From UBA822 sp965249775 (GTDB taxonomy: Bacteria > Gemmatimonadota > Gemmatimonadetes > Longimicrobiales > Gaopeijiaceae): a stretch of 64,000 nucleotides of DNA. The stretch covers positions 3,286,001 through 3,350,000 of the forward strand of contig OZ252253.1 in NCBI GenBank assembly GCA_965249775.1, read 5' to 3'. The notes under the pieces are model-generated. The model ran no database searches. It saw only the letters and a list, made by a program, of their open reading frames with translations, and had not been told where the DNA came from. Position 1 is the first letter of the stretch; every line of letters begins with the position of its first letter. The position numbers and the translations under genes are program-made. Positions 1 to 8,150 of this stretch are shown here, piece after piece.

Positions 1-828
1 GTACTCGGCCGCTGGCGTGTTGGACGCGAAGTCCTCGTAGTCAGTGCCGACGGCGCCGGATTTCCGCACGATGTCGACCACCGGAAGGCTCGAATACAGC
101 TCGAGGCGGTTCGGAGCGGGTCCCGACATGAACCAGCCCGCCGTCTGGGCGAGCCCGAACGCACCGCCGTCGAACGCGGTCCAGGGGCGGCCCCCGGGAT
201 CGTAGGCGGCAGATGGCGCCATCGGGATCGCGGCGATGTGGTTCGGATGGCGCTCGGCCGCCAGCGTGATCTGCGTCTCGCCCAGATACGAGCACCCGGA
301 GGTGGCCACCTGGCCGTCGGACCACGGTTGGTCGACGAGCCAGGAGATGGCGTCGTATCCGTCCTCCCGGTCCGTGGATCGGAGGGTGTACTCGCCCTCC
401 GATACGCCACGTCCGCGCGTGTCCTGGAACGCGACGGCGTATCCGGCGTCGACGAAGAGTGGGATGGCGCCTCGGTAAGGGGCCTCCCGATCCTTGCCGT
501 ACGGGGTGCGCATCAGGATGGTCGAGTAGGGTCCTGCCGCGTCCGTCGGGAAGTACAAGTCGGTGGAGAGTCGAACGCCATCCCGCATGGGCACCATGAG
601 ACCTGCCTCCTTGCGGATCGCTTGGGGAGTCGCGTCCTGCTGCGGCATGAGGAAGGCGACGGCTAGGGCGGAGGCCCTGGCGACTGGTAGGGCGGAGGCC
701 CTGGCGACGTGTAGGGCGGAGGCCCTGGCGACGTGTAGAGGGGAGGACAGGGCGGTCGCGGGGATGGGCACCGAGGCCAGCAGGGAAGCGGCGAAGGCCG
801 TCCGTAAGGGGAAAGCGTAAGCGAGCAT
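1..828 (-). CDS. CocE/NonD family alpha/beta hydrolase (X-Pro dipeptidyl-peptidase-like), 3' end cut by window edge
   Basis: The frame is open from an ATG at 828 to the left edge (276 codons, no stop). Residues about 76-276 carry the N-terminal hallmarks of the CocE/NonD hydrolase family: a VPMRDGVRLSTDLYFP strand, RTPYGKDRE, DTRGRGVSEGEY, and the nucleophile elbow GCSYLG with Ser180 (the family GxSYxG). Members hydrolyse esters or N-terminal dipeptides. The Asp and His of the triad should lie in the missing part. Residues 1-25 are hydrophobic and signal-like. They are followed by an odd eight-residue repeat (HVARASAL and variants, about residues 35-57) encoded by a 24-bp tandem DNA repeat. 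The start lies 3 nt after the stop of the DUF922 gene (TAA TCG ATG), so the two are probably co-translated. The family call is firm; the substrate is unknown. Confidence 0.85.
   Translation of the reverse strand, partial: MLAYAFPLRTAFAASLLASVPIPATALSSPLHVARASALHVARASALPVARASALAVAFLMPQQDATPQAIRKEAGLMVPMRDGVRLSTDLYFPTDAAGPYSTILMRTPYGKDREAPYRGAIPLFVDAGYAVAFQDTRGRGVSEGEYTLRSTDREDGYDAISWLVDQPWSDGQVATSGCSYLGETQITLAAERHPNHIAAIPMAPSAAYDPGGRPWTAFDGGAFGLAQTAGWFMSGPAPNRLELYSSLPVVDIVRKSGAVGTDYEDFASNTPAAEY
664..735. repeat. Three tandem 24-bp repeats inside a signal-peptide region
   Basis: Three consecutive 24-bp units (664-687, 688-711, 712-735) differ only at their last few bases, and a degenerate fourth starts at 736. 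They are in frame in the minus-strand hydrolase and add copies of VARASALx just behind its hydrophobic N-terminus. The unit is a multiple of 3, so copy-number changes keep the frame. Confidence 0.85.
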
Positions 829-831
829 CGA

Positions 832-1482
832 TTAGCCGGACGGGCGCGGTGGCCAGTTGATCGTGCCCCGACTCTCCTGGTCGAATTCCCGGTTCCGCTC
901 AGCGTATCTCTCGAGGATCTGCTGCCCGGTGGTCTCAGCGAGTGTCTGCATCGTCCCGCACAAGGGGGTCTTGAGCCGACCGATGTCTCGAGAGAAGTCT
1001 CGCGCGGCTCGATACGAGAGCTCTCGATGTGTGTACTCGTGGGCACGCAGGGCGGTGATGTACTCGTCCCACATCGCGATCAACTCCGCGTCCGCGCCGT
1101 CGCGTTGGGTCCAGCGCGGCAAGGTGATGCGCGAAACAATCTCGATCGGGACGGAGACCATCTCGCAGTTCGAGATCCCCTGCCTGTATACGTAACTCCA
1201 CCCGATATCCCAGCGGTGCAGCCCCCTGATTCCCTCGCCCAGGGCCGAGGAGGCACTGACGCTCAGTGATCGACCGATCTCCTCGACCGTGTGTCCCCTC
1301 ACGTCGTAGTTCTCCTCTATGACGTCGATGGTCACGTCTCGCGGCAGGGAAGGCAGCGATCTCGCTCCCGGCTTCGGCGTGCAGCCGCACGCCATGAAGA
1401 CGAAGGCAAACAGCCCGAACGTGGCGAAACGCGTCTGGGGTGGCGAGGTAGCCCGCCGGCGGCGGATCTCCGAATCGCCCAT
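832..1482 (-). CDS. DUF922-family predicted secreted Zn-dependent protease, probable lipoprotein
   Basis: The product is 216 aa. It has a basic N-terminus (residues 1-18), a hydrophobic stretch (LFAFVFMACGC, about 24-34) that could be a lipobox ending at Cys32, and a C-terminal HEYTHRE motif (His148, His152). This HExxH-like signature defines DUF922, a family annotated as predicted secreted Zn-dependent proteases. The family also contains the conserved WDIGWSY-like segment seen near residue 91. The stop abuts the CocE-type hydrolase start at 828, implying an operon of two exported hydrolases. No strong Shine-Dalgarno precedes the ATG at 1482, so the true start could be slightly internal. Activity is inferred from the family only. 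Confidence 0.75.
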   Translation of the reverse strand: MGDSEIRRRRATSPPQTRFATFGLFAFVFMACGCTPKPGARSLPSLPRDVTIDVIEENYDVRGHTVEEIGRSLSVSASSALGEGIRGLHRWDIGWSYVYRQGISNCEMVSVPIEIVSRITLPRWTQRDGADAELIAMWDEYITALRAHEYTHRELSYRAARDFSRDIGRLKTPLCGTMQTLAETTGQQILERYAERNREFDQESRGTINWPPRPSG

Positions 1483-1685
1483 TGGTCTCTTTGCGGTGCG
1501 GGGGAAGGAATCGGCACGATGTGACAGTACCGCTGGGGTCGGGCCGCTGCAACTTGGTGGCCGGCGCGGGCGTCGCGCCTTTCAGATCATCCTTGTGGAA
1601 CCCTCGGTGGCGAGCGCCAAGGCCCGGCCGTAGCTTAAACGGAACCGTACCGATGGCCCGGTAACTCCTTCCTGAACGTGACCAA

Positions 1686-2417
1686 ATGGCAGAACCCTTC
1701 CTGACGGCTCGATGGGAGAGCCTGGTCTTCCTGAACTTCGAGTGCCCCAGAGAGATTCTAGAGCCGCTGGTGCCGGAGGGCACCGAGCTCGACACGTGGC
1801 GTGACGTCGATCTCATCAGTCTTGTCGGCTTCCGTTTCGTCGACACCAGAGTCAAAGGATTCGGGGTTCCGTTTCACCGCACGTTCGAAGAGGTCAACCT
1901 CCGGTTCTACGTCCGCCGTCGACATGCCGATGGGTCGCTCCGCCGTGCCGTGGTCTTCATCAAGGAGCTCGTTCCTCGTCGCGCGATCGCGGCAGTCGCC
2001 CGGCTCGTCTATAACGAGCCCTACAGCACTGTCGCGATGAAACATCGGGTCTCCCTGGACACGGAGTCCGGTGGGAGTGTCGCATACTCCTGGGTGCACC
2101 GTGGGCTCGAGTATGGTCTCCGCGCCAGGGTCGCCGGGCCGGCAACACCTCTCGTCCCTGGCTCCGAGGCAGAGTTCATCACCGAACATTTTTGGGGCTA
2201 CACCAAGCGGCGCGGCAGGGGCACGTCGGAGTACCGCGTGGATCATCCGAGTTGGTTGGTCTGGGACGCCTTGGAGGCGAGTTACGAGAGTCCGCCGACT
2301 AGGAGCCTCTACGGCCCGATCCTCAGCGAGGTTCTTGGAGCCGAGCCTACGTCCGCGTTCGTTGCCGTGGGAAGTGAAGTCAGTGTGTTTCCCGCGGTGA
2401 CGGTGGGGCCTCCATGA
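1686..2417 (+). CDS. DUF2071 (YqjF-like) protein
   Basis: A 243-aa soluble protein starting MAEPFLTARWESLVFLNFE, with the family features W-x-x-L-V-F-L-N-F, the GFRFVDTRVKGFGVPFHRTFEEVNLRFYV block (about 45-75) and TEHFWGYTKRRGRGTSEYRVDHP (about 163-185). Length and order match DUF2071/YqjF proteins, whose biochemical role is unknown. It is divergent from the DUF922/CocE pair, with a 203-bp intergenic region between them. No strong ribosome-binding site precedes the ATG. I see no signal peptide, so a cytoplasmic location is likely. Confidence 0.8.
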   Translation: MAEPFLTARWESLVFLNFECPREILEPLVPEGTELDTWRDVDLISLVGFRFVDTRVKGFGVPFHRTFEEVNLRFYVRRRHADGSLRRAVVFIKELVPRRAIAAVARLVYNEPYSTVAMKHRVSLDTESGGSVAYSWVHRGLEYGLRARVAGPATPLVPGSEAEFITEHFWGYTKRRGRGTSEYRVDHPSWLVWDALEASYESPPTRSLYGPILSEVLGAEPTSAFVAVGSEVSVFPAVTVGPP

Positions 2418-2485
2418 AAGAGCCGCACGCGGAGCACCCCGATGGAGGCGAGTGCCTTCAAGTATCGTGAGGCCGCCTTCGACGA

Positions 2486-2508
2486 CGACACGTCCAGAAA
2501 ACGTGTCG
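2486..2508. terminator. Hairpin between convergent genes, probable bidirectional terminator
   Basis: CGACACGT (2486-2493) and ACGTGTCG (2501-2508) form a perfect 8-bp stem with a 7-nt loop. It sits between the end of the DUF2071 gene and the end of the convergent membrane-protein gene. There is no clear T-tract, so intrinsic termination is plausible but not certain. Confidence 0.5.
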
Positions 2509-2558
2509 CCAATCAGACGTTTTGACGACACATTGGGGACGGCGGCGCTGACTCCCGC

Positions 2559-2846
2559 TCAGAGTGTCTGGCCCCAGACGATGACGGGGATTCCGACGAC
2601 ACACGTGGGTACGACGAAGAACACAGTCGATTGGCTCATGTCGAATAGGGACAGTTCCGTGTACCGGCGGTATCCGACGTCCGCGAGAATGATCGATATG
2701 CCCCAGGCCGCGGACATGACGGCGCCCGCCTGGTCGCCCGGTGGCAGGATGCCGAGGAGGTTCACTAGCACGGCTCCGAGGCCTAGAAAGAACACAGCGA
2801 AGGTGCCGGCGACGATGATGAACGCTGGCGGTTTCCAGATGATCAC
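2559..2846 (-). CDS. Small membrane protein, three predicted TM helices
   Basis: A 95-aa protein. Hydrophobic segments at about 8-33 (FIIVAGTFAVFFLGLGAVLV), 42-56 and 72-90 (STVFFVVPTCVVGIPVIVW) suggest three membrane spans. I do not recognise a family. It is convergent with the DUF2071 gene and has no partner on its strand. The minus-strand leader reads GGAGGCAAACGTG just before the start region, supporting translation. Function unknown. Confidence 0.6.
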   Translation of the reverse strand: MIIWKPPAFIIVAGTFAVFFLGLGAVLVNLLGILPPGDQAGAVMSAAWGISIILADVGYRRYTELSLFDMSQSTVFFVVPTCVVGIPVIVWGQTL

Positions 2847-2960
2847 GTTTGCCTCCTTCGATAAGTCCCTGGCGCAACGGCGACGTTGTCGGCCTTTTGA
2901 ACGCTATGTACGGCAAAGAAGGCTCGCCAGTGTGTTAAACATCCGGGGAATTCGCTCGCC

Positions 2961-3692
2961 GTGAAGAGACTGCTCCTTGCCGGCATGATCGCTCTGAACG
3001 TGGCGTGTGGTTCCGCGTCGCCGGATCAAGCCGCAGCGTCGGCTCTGCCGCGCCAGGAAATCGACTTCGAGCAGGCGCGGCGCCAGATGGTGGAACGGCA
3101 GATCGAGGCGCGTGGCGTCACCGATTCACGTGTTCTCGAAGCCATGTCGCGGGTCCCTCGCCACGAGTACGTCCCCGAGCGGTATCGAGCCTTCGCCTAC
3201 AACGACAACCCCCTCCCGATCGAGTTCGAGCAGACGATTTCACAGCCCTACATCGTTGCGCTGATGACGGAGCTCGTTCGGCCGGAGCCGGACGACCGGA
3301 TACTCGAGATCGGAACGGGCTCCGGCTACCAGGCAGCCGTTGCGGCCGAATTGGTGTCGGAGGTCTACAGTATTGAGATCATTCCCGAGCTGGCACGCTC
3401 GGCGGCCGACCGACTCGAACGACTCGGGGTTTCGAACGTGTCTGTCCGTGCCGGTGACGGGTACCTAGGATGGCCTGAGCAGAGCCCCTTCGACGGCATC
3501 CTCGTAACCGCAGGGGCCGCCGAAGTCCCCGAGCCACTGGTCGAACAGCTGAAGCCTGGCGCTCGGATGATCATCCCGGTGGGTGACTCGCTCTCCTTCC
3601 AGATCTTGAGAGTGATCGAGAAGCTGCCCGGAGGCGATGTCGAGATACGCGACAACATTGCGGTCCGCTTCGTTCCGTTTCGCCGGAACTAG
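2961..3692 (+). CDS. pcm: Protein-L-isoaspartate O-methyltransferase, exported/lipoprotein form
   Basis: 243 aa. Residues 38-235 match PCMT: RQMVERQIEARGVTDSRVLEAMSRVPRHEYVPE, then SAM motif I ILEIGTGSGYQAA (about 114-126) and YSIEI (motif post-I). The enzyme uses S-adenosylmethionine to methylate L-isoaspartyl residues and start repair of aged proteins. Unusually for a cytosolic repair enzyme, it begins MKRLLLAGMIALNVACGSAS, a lipoprotein-like signal with Cys16, so it may act in the periplasm; SAM supply there would be a problem. Periplasmic-signal Pcm variants are known in some Proteobacteria. It stands alone before the TolC-like gene (132-nt gap). Confidence 0.9.
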   Translation: MKRLLLAGMIALNVACGSASPDQAAASALPRQEIDFEQARRQMVERQIEARGVTDSRVLEAMSRVPRHEYVPERYRAFAYNDNPLPIEFEQTISQPYIVALMTELVRPEPDDRILEIGTGSGYQAAVAAELVSEVYSIEIIPELARSAADRLERLGVSNVSVRAGDGYLGWPEQSPFDGILVTAGAAEVPEPLVEQLKPGARMIIPVGDSLSFQILRVIEKLPGGDVEIRDNIAVRFVPFRRN

Positions 3693-3824
3693 AAGCTATT
3701 ACCGCCCTAACATTCCCGCCGGCTCAGGTGTCCACATAATTGCGGTTCCCACTTATACTTGCGGCTCTTACGTGCCGGTATGCGGAATCGGATCCATTGC
3801 CACGAACATAGAAGGGGATACACC

Positions 3825-5399
3825 ATGACGAGGAAGAGCAACCGTTGCGCAGTGTGGCTGGTGGGCCTGGCGCTCGTCATCCCGATGGGCGTCTCCGGCC
3901 TGCAGGAGGGGGAGGGCTACGAGGTTGGGACAGCCCTGCCACCTGTCGATCCGGGTAGGCCGCTGGTCGAGATCACCATCGACGACGCCATCCAGCGAGC
4001 CCTCGAGCTGAACCTGGACGTACAGAGTGTGAGGCTCAACCCCCAGATCCAGGGATACTCTCTGCAGGCTGCGGAGGCCGCGTTCGCCACGACGCTCAGT
4101 ACGACATACGGATACAACAACAGCACCAATCCATCCACGAGCCAGCTCGACGGTGGCCTCCAGACTTCGACCGAGCGGCAGACCTTCAACGCCTCGATTG
4201 CCAAGACGATGCCTTTCTATGGGGGCCGATTGAGCGCCAATTTCAACAACGCTCGCACCGCCACGGACAACTCGTTCTCGACTCTCAATCCGAATTTCCG
4301 CTCCACCGTCGGCCTCAGCTACAACCAGCCTCTATTAGCGGGGCGCAAGACCGACAACCAGCGCACGGCGCTGGAGACCCAGGAGATCCAAGGCCTGATC
4401 TCTGAGATTCAGTTGAACAGTCAGCTCGCGAACATCAGCTACCTGGTCCAAGTGGCCTACTGGGGTCTTCGGGCGGCCATCGAGCAGATCGAGATTCAGC
4501 GCCGCAACCTTGCCCAGGCCGAGGAATTGCTCGTGCAAAACGGGATCCGGGTTCAGCTGGGCACGATGTCCGACCTTCAGGTGATCCAGGCGGAAGCCCA
4601 AGTGGCCAGCGCCGAACAGTCCCTCCTCGGTGCCGAGATCCAGTGGCGAAACCAGGAGCTCGCCTTTAAACGGCTCCTGGTAGGGGGCGCCGGCGACCCG
4701 CTCCTGACGCAGACGCTGGTTCCCACCAGCGTACCGGTCCTCGTGGAGCAAGTCGTCGATATCGATGCGGCCATCGCCATAGCATTGGAGCAGCGCACCG
4801 ACATCAGACAGTCGCGGCGCCAGCGGGAGATTTCAGTGCTCGACCTCGCGGTAACCGACAATAACCTGCGCCCGGGCCTGGACCTGATCGCGAGTTATTC
4901 AGTCCAGGGAGTGGGCGGGGACCGCTTCGATCGGGGGGGCTTGGGCGGTGACCCGATCCTGGTGGACCCGGGCGGCTATTACGATGCGATCAGTTCCATC
5001 GTGAACCGGACCACCCCTACCTGGGGCCTCACGCTGAACTTCTCCTACCCTATCGGGAACAAGGGAGCCAAGGCCCAGATGCGGCGGGCTGAGCTTCAGT
5101 TGGAGCAGACGGACCTGGCAATAAGGAGTCAGGAGTTGGCCATCGTTATCGAGGTGACCAACGCCGGCTTGACGGTGGGAGACAGCTTCCTGCTGTGGCA
5201 GGCAGCGCAACGGAGCCGCGAGGTCTCCGAGCGTGCCGCGGAGGTCGAGGTGACGAGGTTCGGCGTAGGGGCAGCTACGAACTACGAGGTTGCCCTGGCC
5301 CAGACCCAGCTGACCCAAGCTCGGCTCGCGGAGTTGCGGGCCATGATCGATTATGTGAACGCTGTCGCGGAGTTCGAACTGGTGCAGTACGTGGGCTGA
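3825..5399 (+). CDS. TolC-family outer-membrane efflux channel
   Basis: 524 aa from the ATG at 3825, chosen because AGAAGGGGA lies about 7 nt upstream and a signal peptide follows (MTRKSNRCAVWLVGLALVIPMGVSG); an upstream in-frame start at 3759 has neither. The body has the outer-membrane-factor (OEP) pattern: ITIDDAIQRALELNLDVQS near the start, long alternating helices such as QNGIRVQLGTMSDLQVIQAEAQVASAEQ, and a second repeat with TRFGVGAATNYEVALAQTQLTQARL. Such proteins form trimeric channels for RND/ABC efflux or type I secretion. No pump or adaptor gene is next to it, so partners must be elsewhere. Its stop overlaps an ATG of the next frame (TGATG). Confidence 0.88.
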   Translation: MTRKSNRCAVWLVGLALVIPMGVSGLQEGEGYEVGTALPPVDPGRPLVEITIDDAIQRALELNLDVQSVRLNPQIQGYSLQAAEAAFATTLSTTYGYNNSTNPSTSQLDGGLQTSTERQTFNASIAKTMPFYGGRLSANFNNARTATDNSFSTLNPNFRSTVGLSYNQPLLAGRKTDNQRTALETQEIQGLISEIQLNSQLANISYLVQVAYWGLRAAIEQIEIQRRNLAQAEELLVQNGIRVQLGTMSDLQVIQAEAQVASAEQSLLGAEIQWRNQELAFKRLLVGGAGDPLLTQTLVPTSVPVLVEQVVDIDAAIAIALEQRTDIRQSRRQREISVLDLAVTDNNLRPGLDLIASYSVQGVGGDRFDRGGLGGDPILVDPGGYYDAISSIVNRTTPTWGLTLNFSYPIGNKGAKAQMRRAELQLEQTDLAIRSQELAIVIEVTNAGLTVGDSFLLWQAAQRSREVSERAAEVEVTRFGVGAATNYEVALAQTQLTQARLAELRAMIDYVNAVAEFELVQYVG

Positions 5400-5428
5400 T
5401 GAGAGCAAGCCAAGAGGAGCCGCGCTGC

Positions 5429-6853
5429 ATGTTCATGATTCGGTCTGTTGTTGCGGTTGTCGCAGCCTTGCTGATCGCCGGCCCCGCCGTCGCTCAGATC
5501 TCGAACGATCCGTTCCCGGACTCGATCCCGGCGTCCGAGGGCGCGATCGTCGTCGGGCTCGAGGAGTTCGCGGCTCTCCCCGACATCGACGGAGCTCCCG
5601 CCCGGCCGATGGTGCTCGTCGACGAGCCAGGCTCCGGCCGCCTCTTCGTCAACGACATGTGGGGCCTCGTGTACGCCATCAGCTATGACGGGGTCGTGAC
5701 CCAATACCTCGATGCCCGTGAGCCGAGGTGGGGCGTCCTCGTGGAGACGCCCGAGCTTGCGCCGATCATGGAAGTCGGGCTCCAGAGCTTCGCGTTCCAC
5801 CCGCACTTCAACGAGTCCGGCACGGCTGGATACGGGAAGCTCTACACGTGGGTCGACACGGACGAAATGGCTCCGGATCCCGACTTCGTTCCAGGCGGAG
5901 GCGACGCCACGCACGACATCGTCCTCCTAGAGTGGACCGCGCGCGACCCGATGGCCGCGACGTACGACGGCGGCCGGCCAAGGCAGCTGTTCCGCGTCGA
6001 GCAGCCCTTCGACAATCACAACGGTGGCCGGATCGGCTTCAACCCGACCTCGTCGCCGGGCGATCCGGACTTCGGCTTGCTGTACATCGGCATGGCGGAC
6101 GGCGGCGCGGCCGGCGACGAGCTGGACATTGCGCAGGACCTCGGCTCGGTGTTCGGCAAGATCCTGCGGATCCACCCGCTGGGCTCCAACAGCGCGAACG
6201 GGCGCTACGGGGTGCCGGCGGACAATCCCTACGCTCGTGACGGTGTCGACCGCACCAGGGGCGAGATCTACGCGTCGGGGGTTCGTAATCCACAGGGGTT
6301 CGACTGGGATGCCGTGACCGGCAATCTCCTCATGGCCGACATCGGCCAGAGCGTCGTCGAGACGCTCAACGTCGTGCCATCCGGCGGCGATCTGGGTTGG
6401 AACACATGGGAGGGGAGCTACCGTGTGGTGAGCAACACGCGGGTCGAGCTGTCGAACCCGAGGGCGGAGCCGTGGATCACCTACCCGGTGGCCGAATACG
6501 ACCAGAACGATCCGCTACTCCAGCCAGGATCGGCAGCAACCGGTGTGGTGGCATACCGGGACGATCACATCCCTCAGCTCAGGAACCGGGTGCTCTGGGG
6601 CGACCTGCCGAGCGGTGAGGTGTTCCACGTGCCCGCCGACGGCCTACGGGGCGGCGGACAGGCCGCGATCAGGAGGGTGCTGTTCCGCGATGGTGGAGAA
6701 ACCAAGACGCTGCTCGAGCTGGTCCAGGCGAAGAATGTCGAGCAGGGCAGCGAGCCCACATTCCGGGCGGATCTGCATTTTGGGCGGGGGCCGGGTGGGA
6801 GGGTGTTCCTGCTGAACAAGTGGGATGGGGTAGTTCGGGAGATCGTGCGGTAG
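5429..6853 (+). CDS. Secreted PQQ-dependent sugar (glucose/sorbosone) dehydrogenase-like six-bladed propeller
   Basis: 474 aa from ATG 5429, preceded by AAGAGGAG at 5412-5419; an ATG at 5399 overlapping the tolC-like stop is an alternative. A signal peptide (MFMIRSVVAVVAALLIAGPAVAQ) is followed by a GSDH propeller: VLVDEPGSGRLFVNDMWGLVY, HNGGRIGFNP (about 195-204), GKILRIHP (about 244-251), YASGVRNPQGFDWDAVTGNLLMADIGQ (about 273-299) and GGDLGWNTWEG. The family oxidises sugars or related alcohols with PQQ in the periplasm, but many members have no proven activity. No PQQ synthesis genes are present. It follows the tolC-like gene closely and may be co-transcribed. Confidence 0.85.
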   Translation: MFMIRSVVAVVAALLIAGPAVAQISNDPFPDSIPASEGAIVVGLEEFAALPDIDGAPARPMVLVDEPGSGRLFVNDMWGLVYAISYDGVVTQYLDAREPRWGVLVETPELAPIMEVGLQSFAFHPHFNESGTAGYGKLYTWVDTDEMAPDPDFVPGGGDATHDIVLLEWTARDPMAATYDGGRPRQLFRVEQPFDNHNGGRIGFNPTSSPGDPDFGLLYIGMADGGAAGDELDIAQDLGSVFGKILRIHPLGSNSANGRYGVPADNPYARDGVDRTRGEIYASGVRNPQGFDWDAVTGNLLMADIGQSVVETLNVVPSGGDLGWNTWEGSYRVVSNTRVELSNPRAEPWITYPVAEYDQNDPLLQPGSAATGVVAYRDDHIPQLRNRVLWGDLPSGEVFHVPADGLRGGGQAAIRRVLFRDGGETKTLLELVQAKNVEQGSEPTFRADLHFGRGPGGRVFLLNKWDGVVREIVR

Positions 6854-6854
6854 C

Positions 6855-7196
6855 TCACTTCACGCGCACGACCCACCCACCTCCGCCCAACATCCCGGCG
6901 TACTCGTCGACTTGGTCGGCTGCTTCGTAGTCGAGCATATCTCGCACGAGCTCCAACAGCACTGGTGCGCCTTCTGAACCGCCGCCTTTGCCGGTGATGA
7001 TGTGCACCACGCTTCCACCTGAGATGCGGGAGTGCGTTGTGAGGAAGTCCCGCACGCGTAGCCGAGCCTGGTCTGCCGTGTAGCCGTGCAAGTCGAGCGT
7101 CTCGACGGCCATCTCGCTCAGGAGTTGGGCGATACCGCTTAGGGTAGGGGGTGGGGCGGGGGGCTCTTTGGGCCGTCGTTTGCGTCGTTTGCTCAT
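6855..7196 (-). CDS. Smr-domain protein
   Basis: 113 aa from the ATG at 7196. A basic, proline-rich head (MSKRRKRRPKEPPAPPP) precedes an Smr domain: LDLHGYTADQARLRVRDFL (about 35-53, the LDLHG motif), then HIITGKGGGSEGAPVL (the TGxG-type loop). Smr domains of MutS2/YdaL-type proteins bind or nick nucleic acid, including roles at collided ribosomes in some species. It ends one base after the stop of the convergent GSDH-like gene. A longer upstream extension of the frame lacks family residues and is not used. Confidence 0.85.
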   Translation of the reverse strand: MSKRRKRRPKEPPAPPPTLSGIAQLLSEMAVETLDLHGYTADQARLRVRDFLTTHSRISGGSVVHIITGKGGGSEGAPVLLELVRDMLDYEAADQVDEYAGMLGGGGWVVRVK

Positions 7197-7380
7197 TCGG
7201 GCGATCCGATATCCGTATGCCGGAAGGACGGCTGCAACAGGAGAAGCCAAGAAGGGATCCAACCTATCTTTCAGGCGACCACTACGTGAGAACACGCGAA
7301 CGAACAGTGGGGTCCCCTCGGGTTGCCGCCCGCGGCACTGATCCGCATGATGGGTGGATCTATCTCGATGGGAGGCACAA

Positions 7381-8115
7381 ATGGGCAGGAATCGACCAGG
7401 CCAGACGCTCACGCTAGCCGGAGCGGTGCTGCTTACGATCCTCCTGGCACCGGTCCAGGCCGAGAGCCAGAACACAGCGTTGATCCCCGCGCCTTTCGCG
7501 CAGGCACGCCATGCGGAGTTCCTGGAAGTTGCCAGGCAGGGAGACATCGATTGCCTGCTCATGGGCGATTCGATCACCGATTGGTGGCGTCGTGCCGGCC
7601 TGGCCGTTTACGAGGAGCACTTCGAGCTGCTGAACTGCGCCAACTTTGGAATCGCAGCTGATCGCACGCAGGGCGTGCTCTGGCGATTCGAGAATGGCGA
7701 GCTCGACGGTTACACGCCGCGTCTCATGATGCTGATGATCGGTACCAACAATCTCAGATTTCGAGGGCCGCCCAATACCCCTGAAGAGGTCAGCATGGGG
7801 ATTGCGGCCATCGTAACCAGGTTCCGAGCCAAGTTCCCAGAGGCGAAGGTGCTCCTCTTGGGGATCTTCCCCCGCGGGGCCGAGGCGACCGACCCGCTGC
7901 GCGAGCCCATAAGACAGATCAACAGCATCATCTCCGCGCTCGACGATGGCGAGTACGTCCGCTTCATGGATATCGGCGACCGGTTCCTGGGGCCCGACGG
8001 CTCGATCCCCACGGAGGTGATGGGGGACGCGCTGCACCCCACGGAGCTGGGCTACCAGATCTGGGCTGACGCGGTGATGCCCACGTTCAGGGAGATGCTG
8101 GGAGGGGATCGGTGA
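7381..8115 (+). CDS. Secreted SGNH/GDSL-family esterase or lipase
   Basis: 244 aa. ATG 7381 is preceded by GGGAGG and starts a signal peptide (MGRNRPGQTLTLAGAVLLTILLAPVQA). The four SGNH blocks are present: GDSIT with nucleophile Ser64, an FGIAADRT block with Gly, IGTNN (121-124, block III Asn), and DALHPTELGY with the catalytic His near the C-terminus. This matches the GDSL-like lipase/acylhydrolase family close to PAF-acetylhydrolase-type esterases, which deacylate lipids or carbohydrates. It is exported, with no linked carbohydrate genes; substrate unknown. Confidence 0.87.
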   Translation: MGRNRPGQTLTLAGAVLLTILLAPVQAESQNTALIPAPFAQARHAEFLEVARQGDIDCLLMGDSITDWWRRAGLAVYEEHFELLNCANFGIAADRTQGVLWRFENGELDGYTPRLMMLMIGTNNLRFRGPPNTPEEVSMGIAAIVTRFRAKFPEAKVLLLGIFPRGAEATDPLREPIRQINSIISALDDGEYVRFMDIGDRFLGPDGSIPTEVMGDALHPTELGYQIWADAVMPTFREMLGGDR

Positions 8116-8150
8116 GGTACGGCCGGTAGCTTCGGCGCATCTTGTCCGCT

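Noticed and set aside
935..1855. A 306-codon minus-strand open frame and similar long antisense frames (37648-38757, 41190-42356 on the plus strand)
   Set aside because: They lie over clearly coding genes in other frames, have arginine/proline-rich or otherwise unnatural composition, and arise from GC-rich codon bias.
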